From Giardia muris (taxonomy: Eukaryota > Fornicata > Diplomonadida > Hexamitidae): DNA of 64,000 nt. The stretch covers positions 1,550,001 through 1,614,000 of the forward strand of contig CM016926.1 of NCBI GenBank assembly GCA_006247105.1. The letters are read 5' to 3'. The translations under genes and the position numbers were made by a program. The first letter of the stretch is position 1. Each line of letters begins with the position of its first letter. Shown in pieces: positions 1 to 9,600 of this stretch. Below the pieces are notes generated by a model, which was given only the letters and a program-made list of their open reading frames with translations, was not told where the DNA came from and ran no database searches.

Positions 1-261
1 CAACGCCTCCAAGGCAAAGGATTGGAACCGGATGGACTCCCCGCCATCGGGCTTCAGCCGCAGGACGATATCTCGGACGATCCGCGCGAAGGGGAGCCGT
101 GGGAAGAGACAGCTATTCCGACTCTGGTCCTTATATATCCTTTTCATCGTCGAAGTCACCTGCTGTTGCACCACCTTGGGGGGATTGTTATATGCGCGCA
201 CCCTACGCTCCTTGCGAGTCCCTCGTATCTCCGGCCCCCGCTCCCGCCTCTCCGGTGGCAT
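1..261 (-). CDS. Centromere-type histone H3 variant (3' end cut by window edge)
   Basis: The reverse strand from an ATG at 261 stays open to the window edge, giving 87 residues. Residues from about 48 read LFPRLPFARIVRDIV, then IRFQSFALEAL. These match the alpha-N/alpha-1 and alpha-2 start of histone H3 (family form RKLPFQRLVREI...LRFQS). The segment between them is about four residues longer than in canonical H3, as expected for the longer loop 1 of CENP-A/cenH3. The basic tail (ERRERGPEIRGTRKERR) lacks the ARTKQTARKS start of canonical H3. It would package centromeric chromatin in the nucleus. The remaining histone fold lies outside the window. Its ATG is separated from that of the divergent gene at 286 by 24 bp. 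A non-centromeric H3 variant is the alternative. Confidence 0.82.
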   Translation of the reverse strand, partial: MPPERRERGPEIRGTRKERRVRAYNNPPKVVQQQVTSTMKRIYKDQSRNSCLFPRLPFARIVRDIVLRLKPDGGESIRFQSFALEAL

Positions 262-285
262 CCGCTCCTTTTTTGAGCCCAAAAG
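262..285. promoter_or_regulatory. 24-bp divergent promoter between cenH3 and coiled-coil gene
   Basis: Only 24 bp separate the two divergent ATGs. The interval carries CCTTTTTTGAG followed by CCCAAAAG just before the ATG at 286. An A/T tract abutting the start codon is the usual Giardia-type initiator layout. Assignment as a shared promoter is inferred from position. Confidence 0.55.
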
Positions 286-2700
286 ATGCATCATAGTACT
301 CCAGTCCCAACGTTTGCTAATAAGCCCGGTGCCGTGCCTCGCCGTAATGACTTCCGGAATCCGGGGCCTCGTGTGAAACAGGCTTTGCCCCCGATCGTCA
401 ACGGCTCCCAAGGGCGTGAGAGCGTCATGTCCATCCTCCCTTCGACTCAGCAACTGACGGCCACGATCAACTCGCAGGACCTCTTCGATGAGTCGTCACA
501 AATCGCTCAGGTCTATTCGACAGAACTTAGGGCAATCGAGGCTCGTCTCAACGAACGTATTGGTGACCGTGATGATTCCGTACAGCTTGCGATTCGCGCC
601 GCTGATAACGACACACGTAAGGCGTTAGAGGCTGCTCAATTCTTTCGTGAGCAGGCCGCGGTGGCGAAACAGGAGAGCGAGATGTTGACGCGGCGAGCAA
701 CCTCACTTGAGGGTGATAACTCCTCTCTTTCAAAGCGGATCGAGGTTCTGAATAACGAGCTGAGTAACATCGTCCTCTTCTTCTACTCGGACGCCGCGAC
801 GAAGACCATCGACCCTGAGATGCTAGCTTCTCAATATATCCGAATCCGCTCGTTGATCGCCGATTGTAACCACATCTCGGCGGAGATCGGGTTCCCCTCG
901 ACCTCCATTCCGGATATCATCGAGTCGATAGATCAGCAAGCGATCCTTGCCACCAAGGGGGACGAGCTCATGGTTGATGGGATTCCGCGTTCGGTGCAAT
1001 CCGTCGCCCTCTCGCTGACCTTAGCGGAGTGCCAGGTTCTCAAGTCTCTCACGTTCCTTCAGAAGCATCTCATCTCAGAAAGTCAAAAGGCTTTAGCCCA
1101 GGAGGCCATCAGTACACATACGCAGATGTCAACCGACGAGGGCGAGAAGCGCTCGGGAATGGACGACGTGATTCGTCAGGCCATGCAGGTCACTCCCGGG
1201 TTGACCCCGGCCCAATCAAGCAATCCCAATGATGTCTTCCGTCATGAGTTCCAGGGGTCTGGCGTCTCAGTAGCAAAGGCTCTCGTTGAACTTCGACATA
1301 AGACCGCCTCGGTCCTGTTACGTGAGACTCGCTTTGAACAGGATGCACTTCTCAAACGTGATGGGATGGATAATGGGACTCTACGTACCCTTGTCGCAGC
1401 TTTACAGAACGAACTCCATTTCACTAGGTCGGCTCTTGACGCTGCTAAAAACCTCGGGATCTCATCAGACATACTTCCTCAGACAGAGAACTCTCCAACA
1501 GGAGCCACACCAAGCTTCTCCCCTGCCGAGATTATGTCCTTAGCGGAATCCGCCTTGACTAGTGCCGTTGACCTTGATCTTCTTCCGTTGAAGCTGGCCT
1601 CTCGCATTGATAAGCTTGTTGAAGATGCTCTTGTAGCTAATTCCGATTACGAAAAGGCAAAGGAATCATACATGAGTCCGAACGTGGAAGATCGCGTTTC
1701 GGTCTCCGAGATGCAGCGACTCATCACTCTTAGAGAGAAAGCATTGGCGGAGCTTGAGACCACGGCCCAAGGCTTTATTGAGGAGGTGACAAAAGCCCCA
1801 TTGAGCACCAACTTTGACAAGGATGATCTACGCTTTGAGATGGGCGACTCGGTCGCCCATGAGAAGACAGCCTCCTTGCTCTCCTTCGCAAAAGATGCAG
1901 CCGCTTTACAGACGAAGCTACTTGAGCGTTTGGACCAGGAGCATGACAACTTCCATTCGGACCTACAAGGGATTACACGCTCCCTTCAAGAGGATCAACG
2001 TGAGAGGTTCGGGCGTGAGGGCTCCGGATTCCTTGACCTGCTACATAGACATGTGAGTCTACTACAACACGCCCGTGAGCTTCATCGCGCATTAGCAGCA
2101 CGAAACCTGACGATTTCGACCATGCAGGCGGCATTAATTGAGGCTCAGGACGCCTGTAACACTCATGTCCGTGATACCGTCTACTTAGCGGCCGTCCGAA
2201 ATGGGCTTCTGAAGGCCTATGCAGAGCAGGCACGAAGGATTGTCGTCCTCTCCCTAGAGAACAAGAATCTACGGACCTTCCTTGCCAAAGCCAACGGTGG
2301 TCAGGGTAGATCAGGAGGTTCCGATAAGGAGGAAGGAGATAACGAAAATACCGCATCGTCACAAGGAGCTGAGACAGGACTAGACATCCTGGCAGTTGCA
2401 TGTACAGATGCGGCGCTTACGGGGAACGTAGAGTACGCTCAAAACTTGGCGGGTGCGGCCTCAACGCTGACGCAAATCTACCGTAACCAGATTGCCTCCT
2501 GCAAAGATAGCATCAGGGAATTCGGAAAGGTCCTTGACTCCTTCGTCTCTGCGACGACTCAGACCTTGATGGCGTACAGGGTGACAATCGAAACGAAGGC
2601 GTGTAAGCTGGTCCAGACTGACCGGCGAAGGCGCACCTTCGACATGGGGATGATGACTGTAGAGCAAGAGCCAGACCCGGGAGCGATTAAGAAGAAGTGA
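286..2700 (+). CDS. Coiled-coil protein of unknown function
   Basis: This is an 804-residue protein with no domain I recognise. The first 60 residues are Pro/Arg/Asn-rich and probably disordered. Residues about 75-180 (e.g. ELRAIEARLNERIGDRDD and SLEGDNSSLSKRIEVLNNELS) look like coiled coil. More helical segments follow to about 690, then an acidic/Gly linker (GGQGRSGGSDKEEGDNE), and a last helical block rich in Thr/Gln. The C-terminus is lysine-rich. The layout suits a cytoskeletal or basal-body structural protein, but that is only a guess. ATG 286 follows CCCAAAAG. The stop TGA lies inside AGTGAAC, a Giardia-type 3' signal, and the next gene starts 19 bp later. Confidence 0.75.
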   Translation: MHHSTPVPTFANKPGAVPRRNDFRNPGPRVKQALPPIVNGSQGRESVMSILPSTQQLTATINSQDLFDESSQIAQVYSTELRAIEARLNERIGDRDDSVQLAIRAADNDTRKALEAAQFFREQAAVAKQESEMLTRRATSLEGDNSSLSKRIEVLNNELSNIVLFFYSDAATKTIDPEMLASQYIRIRSLIADCNHISAEIGFPSTSIPDIIESIDQQAILATKGDELMVDGIPRSVQSVALSLTLAECQVLKSLTFLQKHLISESQKALAQEAISTHTQMSTDEGEKRSGMDDVIRQAMQVTPGLTPAQSSNPNDVFRHEFQGSGVSVAKALVELRHKTASVLLRETRFEQDALLKRDGMDNGTLRTLVAALQNELHFTRSALDAAKNLGISSDILPQTENSPTGATPSFSPAEIMSLAESALTSAVDLDLLPLKLASRIDKLVEDALVANSDYEKAKESYMSPNVEDRVSVSEMQRLITLREKALAELETTAQGFIEEVTKAPLSTNFDKDDLRFEMGDSVAHEKTASLLSFAKDAAALQTKLLERLDQEHDNFHSDLQGITRSLQEDQRERFGREGSGFLDLLHRHVSLLQHARELHRALAARNLTISTMQAALIEAQDACNTHVRDTVYLAAVRNGLLKAYAEQARRIVVLSLENKNLRTFLAKANGGQGRSGGSDKEEGDNENTASSQGAETGLDILAVACTDAALTGNVEYAQNLAGAASTLTQIYRNQIASCKDSIREFGKVLDSFVSATTQTLMAYRVTIETKACKLVQTDRRRRTFDMGMMTVEQEPDPGAIKKK

Positions 2701-2702
2701 AC
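2696..2702 (+). terminator. Poly(A)-type signal AGTGAAC overlapping the stop codon
   Basis: AGTGAAC contains the TGA stop of the preceding gene. It matches AGTRAAY, the polyadenylation-type signal known from Giardia mRNAs. Confidence 0.55.
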
Positions 2703-2719
2703 CGTGAATCCGTGGCAAA

Positions 2720-3619
2720 ATGATTGCGTTGCTCTATCTCTCGTCAGTCTCTGTTATGATGAGTGCGTGCATGCCGATCTCCAGTGTCGAGGAGCTTCAG
2801 AGTTTGAGTGAGCGACCTTCAGGTGAGTATTGTCTTACCAGTTCATTGACCATGATGGATTGGAGTCCAATTCCACACTTCGCTGGGATCTTGAACGGGA
2901 AGGGTCATATGCTTACTATGACCCTTCCCAAGAAGGAGCTTCTTGCTGGGGTATTTGCACGTCTTTCTGGGAGCGTCCTCAATCTTCAACTAGATATCCT
3001 AATACCAGGTAAGGAGGCTATGTATAGTGGAGGACTTGCCGCGATCTGCGATGGGTGTACGGTGACTAACGTCAGAGTCAGAGCAGTCCTCGATGCTCTT
3101 GCAGAACGTGGGAGCGGATATCTTTTCGGTCTTGTTCTTTCAGATTATCCTACCTCTTCAGTACCCTTTCAAGACGTTTACCTCGAGTCGGTATCTCCAA
3201 GTGGCCTTCCACGTGAGGGCCTTTTTCAGTACTTAGACGATGAGGCGGTCATTGAGACACCTGACATCGTCCCACTAAAAAAAGACCGCGATGACTTCGA
3301 TTATGAAGAATTGGCAATAGGCCTCACCGTCTTCTTCCTCATAGTAATACTTGCAATCGTCCTTTGCGTCATCTTCGTATGCGGCTGCTGCTGTACAACA
3401 TGCTGCTGTTGTACTTGCCCTCTTGGTCTTTTACAAAAGAGGTCGCAAAGAAACAATAGATCACTCGACTATTCTTCTGGGCGTGGGAGCATAGCACGTA
3501 TTCATGAGCCTGGGTATGAGGTCACGAGTCTTGACAATTCCATGGGTAGAAGCCTTGGAGGCCCACAATCGACCGACCTGACCAAGTTCCCTCTTCCACA
3601 GACTCGGATGCTACATTGA
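2720..3619 (+). CDS. Single-pass membrane protein with GLUG-like ectodomain and Cys-cluster
   Basis: This 299-residue protein has a hydrophobic N-terminus (about 1-20) that looks like a signal peptide. Residues about 45-100 read WSPIPHFAGILNGKGHMLTM, then AGVFARLSGSVLNLQL. This resembles the GLUG-type repeat (W.PI..F.G.l.G.GH.i...GlF..l.g.v.nl.l) found in adhesins and beta-helix proteins. A strong transmembrane helix lies at about 198-219 (LAIGLTVFFLIVILAIVLCV). Right after it come nine cysteines in about 15 residues (CGCCCTTCCCCTC), a likely palmitoylation cluster. The tail is basic, then Ser/Arg-rich. The topology predicts an outside N-terminus and a cytosolic C-terminus at the plasma membrane or a vesicle. 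ATG 2720 follows GGCAAA. Function is unknown. Confidence 0.7.
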   Translation: MIALLYLSSVSVMMSACMPISSVEELQSLSERPSGEYCLTSSLTMMDWSPIPHFAGILNGKGHMLTMTLPKKELLAGVFARLSGSVLNLQLDILIPGKEAMYSGGLAAICDGCTVTNVRVRAVLDALAERGSGYLFGLVLSDYPTSSVPFQDVYLESVSPSGLPREGLFQYLDDEAVIETPDIVPLKKDRDDFDYEELAIGLTVFFLIVILAIVLCVIFVCGCCCTTCCCCTCPLGLLQKRSQRNNRSLDYSSGRGSIARIHEPGYEVTSLDNSMGRSLGGPQSTDLTKFPLPQTRMLH

Positions 3620-3641
3620 TGCCCCTTGATGTCCATTGACC

Positions 3642-6600
3642 TCATAAGTGAGTGAGCTTGCAAACGCAGTCTATTGCGATACGGTGTTGCTCGCCCTCGG
3701 GGGTGGTCCCGGAAATCGATATGGTAGTAGGCTGGAGTTCCTGCACCGTAAACCTGACCTCGATGCTTTGTTGAGCTGGGATGACGAGAGGCTCAGCTGT
3801 ATGTAGACAAAGAGTATGCTTCTCGTATTGCATGTCAAGTGTCAAGGATGTCAACAGCCTATTCTTCAGAATGATAAGGACTTCTTTTTGACGAAGATTA
3901 ACAATCGGGGGTATGGCTTGCAACCCAGGGCCAGCGATGGGTTTCTGAAGAGGTGCTGGTAACCGATTTATCGCCTGATTAAAGACTCGGCCTGCCACCT
4001 GACGTATTCGTGCAGTCTCTGATAAGCTCAACAAGTCGTCGGTTTGGGTTGCATTTAATAGCTCAGTCACATCCTGAATAGATGGGTGTCTTCCTAGATA
4101 AACCGGCTGGGTAAGCGTCTCCAGTCCAAGCGGTCTTTCGGTGGGTTCCACATCGTCGTTTGTGAAGCTTCTCTTCCAACTAGCTGGAGGACTACTCAGG
4201 TTTGCAATCTGGGCCGGTGCTATTGACTGCTTATCTGGACGGGCTGACTTCCTCACCCCTCTCGCTGGCTTATCGACACGGTACCGTTCCGTCAACGCTT
4301 GCTCCTCTGATTTCTCCGTACCCACGTCCGATGGAGAAGATGTATCGTTATCTATCACGAGCTCAGGGACTTGGCTCTTGGCCTCACGTTCGGCATGGAG
4401 ACGCTCCAAATAGTCCGTCACTGCCTTTACCGCGGTGGAGGTCGTCGCATTGTCAAAGGAGATCTGCTTGTAGGTCCGCGTCATTTGCTCTCGTTCCTGG
4501 GTCCTGGTGCTCCAACGACACTTCGTCACCTCAAGGCTTTTCAAGCCCTCGATGGCATTCTTCGATAAGAAGGTGTGCATCTCAAGAAACTCGATAAGGT
4601 CCGCATCCGTCGTATTGAACCGCGGTAAAAAGTCATTGCTTGGATCGAAGAGGGATAGAAAGCGTTCTCCAAAGGGCTCACAGCCCGCCTGTAAGGTTTG
4701 GCGTGCCTGCTCACCAGCTTGAGTCTGGTCACATGCAAGTTTGTTTCGGTCTTTGATTGAACAGAGAAAATCATTGGAACCAGTATTATGAAGGCGCATC
4801 GCTTGTACAATTGTCGCACGCGCTTCTCCCATCTCATGGAGGCCTGACAACGTACGTAGGAATTGCTCGTTACACTCCTGTGCCCGTGACTTCCTCTCAT
4901 CAGGATTTTGAGTACGTCTAACACTATTTAATGCCAGACTATCCCGGACTACGCAAATGACCCTCCAAATCCCGAGAGATAAGGGTGGGAGATAAAGGCA
5001 TGAAAAGAGACGCGGAAGACGGTCTATGGACAATAGTTTCGAATAGTTATCCTCCTGAATGTAAGCGTAGCGTGGAGAGCAGAGCATGTCTTGAATGGTG
5101 CCAAGATAGTGCAAGGCTGCCACGTCGGCTTCCTTAACGCAGAGCCACGGTTGGTTATCTCCCAAAAGCCCTGTACACTCGTCAACGATGTCGTACTGAA
5201 GAGGCTCACTCGAATCGGAGCTAAGGGGATAGATGAGGTAACGTGGCGATATGATCGGAGAGCATGGTAAGGGAATCCCATTCATACTCTTCATGCACTC
5301 CTCCAGAAGCGTGGTATTATATTGTAGTTCCTGATGACGGTCCAACAGAGACACTTTCGGCTCAGTCGAGGTTGAAGGGTCTACTGGCAAGGTTGGCGTT
5401 GGTGTGGCCACAGACCCCTTACGGGTGGTGCCTTTCACGTTAGAATTTTGCGGCTCTGGTTGAGTACATACTGCTTTCTCCTTGAAGTGCTGAATGAAAA
5501 GCTCTAACCCTGAACAGATGGAAATCGGTCGTACCTCGTTGATGATGTCAACGACCTCACGGTTGATCTCAAGCGGTTCCTCCTCCATTGGTTCTGGAGG
5601 AGGTTCAGGGGCGGACTTCTTCTCCGGCCGCTTCGAACCCTTCGAAGTCACCGTCGTTGACACGGTCCCTTCTGCTGGTGGCTGCTCAGCCTTACGAAGA
5701 CGTTCCAGAGCACGCTCTTCACGCTCTATCAAGACCCTATTCAATTCCTCAACGACATCTGTTCGAACCTCGGGAGCATTGACAGGCGGAAGGATAGGAG
5801 AGACGGTTGTCTGTACGACGTGTCTAGTCGTCTCCTCACTTTCTGGGAATGTCTCCAATACTGCGGTATCGGAACTCTCTCCTACTCGACAAAAGATGGT
5901 GTTTCCGATCCAATCAAGAACGGACATGCTTGGTGGAAAGGGAGTGCTACTCTTTCCAAGGGGGTCAGGATCGAAGAGCTCCAAGGATCCTAAAATGATA
6001 CGGTAGACACCTCGAAGTGGGGAGACGATGGCAGTTGACCCCGCAACGAAGGCCTCATGATGAAGCCTCCAAGGGGTGAGGGGCTTCATTAGCTCCGAAT
6101 ATGAGTCATAGATGGCGGGGAACTTTGCATACTCCTCACGAGCAATGTTTGAAACGCTCCGAACGAGCGTGAAGCCGTCCTTAATGAAGATCCTATCCTT
6201 ATCCTTACCATTCTTGGTCCTCGAGGGCAAGAGACGCTTCGAGTGAAAACTGACGCGATCCAGCACCTTTCTGGTTTCTAACCACTGAATCCGCTTCTCA
6301 AAGAAGACATTCCAGAGGGGGAAGCCCTGGCCCGCATAGAGAAGCAATGGAGACGTGTAGACGGGGGCGGTGAAACCTTCCGGAGTTCCTGAGACGAAAG
6401 GAACTTCCGATGCCGAGGTGATCTTAATGAGCGCAAGGAAGGAAGTGCTACGTTTCAAGAGATAAATGTTAGAATTCTCCAACACAAGAACATCCCCATT
6501 TTCTAGGAGTATGAGAAGCGTCCCAGACGTATGTAGCCAAAGGATGAGAACACCGAAGAATGGGATCTCCAATGCCGTAACTCTTGTCTCTTGGCTATAC

Positions 6601-9600
6601 TCCTCATCATCAAGAGCCCCAGGATCGCACTCAAGTACTACAGCCGTTAGGACGTGGGGTACGACCTTCGCCTCGCGTAAAATCATGCGCGGTTCGGCCT
6701 TTGTCCCATCATCCGTCGACAGGTTTGACCTTTGAGTCGCCATTGTACCCAACTGTTCCCTGTTCGAGTAGGCACTCATTATGCCTATAAGCTCGTGAAC
6801 CATGTCCTCAAAGAAGACTGGGAGGGCTTCGATCTCGTCATCTGCAGAACAGAAGGCAGTGGACAGCGTAAGATCAAGAGCGGGCCCATCCGCAGAAGAT
6901 GGGCGGAGCTCGGCTAGGAAGACACCATTGCATAGTAATCGACAGCCAACGTGTAGATCAACCTCTACCCGGACGAAGTCCTGGTCCTTCATGCCGCAAC
7001 CTGCTAAAGATGCCATCTGTGCAAACTGGACAATGAAAGGGTCAGTAGCCTCTGAGAAAAGGTCCTGCACCTGCAAGACCACCGTCGGCATCCCTTCTTC
7101 AGGTTCAAGGTCCGCGGTAAGGGTGAAGCGCGGGAAGCGAAGCGTAAAGCCATAGCCTCGAACCGTTGCAGTCGTCTGGTCGTTGAAGCGTATATTTGCC
7201 GTGCTTCGGAGGCTACGCGCACCTGTTAGGGCCGCCCCACCGTCCTTCCATCCCGGTATGTTGACCATGGAGAGCCGAACCGATGGTGCAGTGCGATCGG
7301 GTAACAGAGTAATACTTTCGGCGAAGTCTTGACTTCCAACGGGTGGCAGCGCAGTCATGGAGAGCCCAGACCATAGACGGCAAAAGTCAATCCTTTGCTC
7401 AAGCGGACGAGATCGAATGACCGCTCGATCGCCGACGAGAAGGTAGAACTCCGATTGATCTCGTAATCGATATCCTGAATACAGCTGGAGAGCGTTGGGG
7501 TTTTGGGCCTCTTGAAAGGCCGCAGATATCCTTTCTGGAGTAAGAATTAGCGTTGAGCATGGCTCGTACGCGGTCCCCATCAGGGCCTCGGCGCAGGGCT
7601 TCGATGGAATAGCGTCCTTCTTATTCTTGTCCGTGGCCTTGGCGGGAGGTTCTGAAGAGGACAGAAGTATGGATAGTTGTGTGATGACTTCCTTATTCAG
7701 GTCAGATGTGCTTTCCTGAAGGTACGAAACATGAGCTGGAGCAGCTGTGGAACCGGCATATACTAGGCTCCGTCCAAGGAGAACTGGATGGGTCAAGGCC
7801 GGCATAATATCGGTAGTTGTGGTGAGACATGCTTGGTACTCCTGATTGAGAGGGCCCAACAGCACTTGAAGGGCAAACAAGGCACCCTCGTCCCCCAACC
7901 TCTCAGAAAAGAGCGCAGCAAGCCCCAATTCGAGACTAACACGCCCAAACTGCGGAGCAAGAGCTTGCGGCTCGGGAGGTGGCGGTGATTTCACCTGACG
8001 GCTCGTTCCTTTGCTTGTCGCTCTGGGTTGTTCCTCCTCCTTAGAATGGAATCCTCCGATAACGTTGGCCAGAGGTTCTAGAGGTAAGACCGAGACTCTG
8101 CCAAGCTGATCCATCAAGGAAGGAGAGTTCTCGGTGGCGAAGTACAGCCAGTCATCCAAGAGAGGAAGAAGGGTCAAAGGCTTCTGAACTGATTCAGCCT
8201 CTGTTAAACTGGCCTCATTAGACTCCTCAGCACTCAGAACTGAACCAGTCTCGCATAATGAGATGACACACTCTTCAGGTCCTTCTTGGGACTGGGTGGG
8301 AGTTACGAGACGCTCTTCTGCCGGGCTCTCCAGACCTTGTGAAGACTCTTTAGGAGTTGTAGGAGTAGCGGATGGCAATCCGAGGTACTGCCGCATGCAC
8401 TCCTCGGTTATTAACTCGAGCACCATATTGATGAAACAGGGAATATCACCCTGGGAAGGGGTGCGATGGGGAGAGATACAGTCTCCACCAGATCTTTGCA
8501 TTGCCATGAAGTCCATGAAGGCTGTAGGGTCCGGGCGTTTTCGGCAACACAAAGAAAACTTAATGGGAGCCTGCTGTATGGGCTCGGGTTCCGTGGGCTT
8601 CTTCGGTTTTCCTTTGGCAACATTGGTTTCGGGCGAGATCTCGGGGTCCGGAACCTTCTCGGAAATCTTACAACGTTCCAGAGCGGCGGACCATTGTGAG
8701 TATGTAGGGACGATGGAACAGTACATGGTGATGATGTTATAGTCGAACTTGGCCAATTGAAGGATATCCAATGCCATGCGATAGAGAAACCCCCGCACAG
8801 CCCTATGGAGGGGGTGGTACAGGTTCCAGAGGCTCGTATTGGCGGCCGACCGCCGGACAACGCCCTCCCCAGTCGGTGTGATCAGCCTTTGGGTCAAGCA
8901 AAGGGAGTTCGTTAAGGGTTCGAAGTATGCACGAGTAACTATAGGGAGCTGGTCTGGAAGCGCGAGAGCTGAGAAGTACGCCAGCTTCCCACGCCCTGTA
9001 TGCGCTGGCATCCCAATCTTCAAGAAATAATGTCTATCAAATAATGTGATCTGCTTATCTACCATCAACCCCGCCTCTAAGTCGATCGAGGACGCTCCGG
9101 CATCAGAGGTATGTCCTTGCTCCTTTTCTAGATCCCGAGATAGGGCATCTCCTAAATGAAGGACAAGAGTCTTCCGAATGAGGGTGTTTGCCTCTTGACT
9201 CGAGAGCTGCTCGGCACTCTCTCGAAGGAAGAGACGGACAAGCTCCTGGAGCTCGGAGCGTCTGAGGACGATGGAACGTTGGGAAAGCTTTGTAAATGCC
9301 TCCAGTACGTTCTTGTTGTCCTCAGGTATCACCTGCGTCAAATACTTCTTTAAGTCAAGCCGGCGTGTGGAGGAGATGAGCATCTGTGCATAGTGGGCTC
9401 GGGCCGCAGGGCTTCGTAGGCGACTGATTGTGGAAGAAAAGACATCATATGCCGAGACGGACTGCAGTGGCTTGGTGGGGTCTGCGAACGAGAAGGATCC
9501 CTCCTGCGATTGCAAAGAGTCGGGCTCAGGGTCAAGTGGGAGTCGGTAGCAACTGGTAAGGCTTGGAAGGAGATCGTACGCCGTGAAGGAGAGGACTCCA

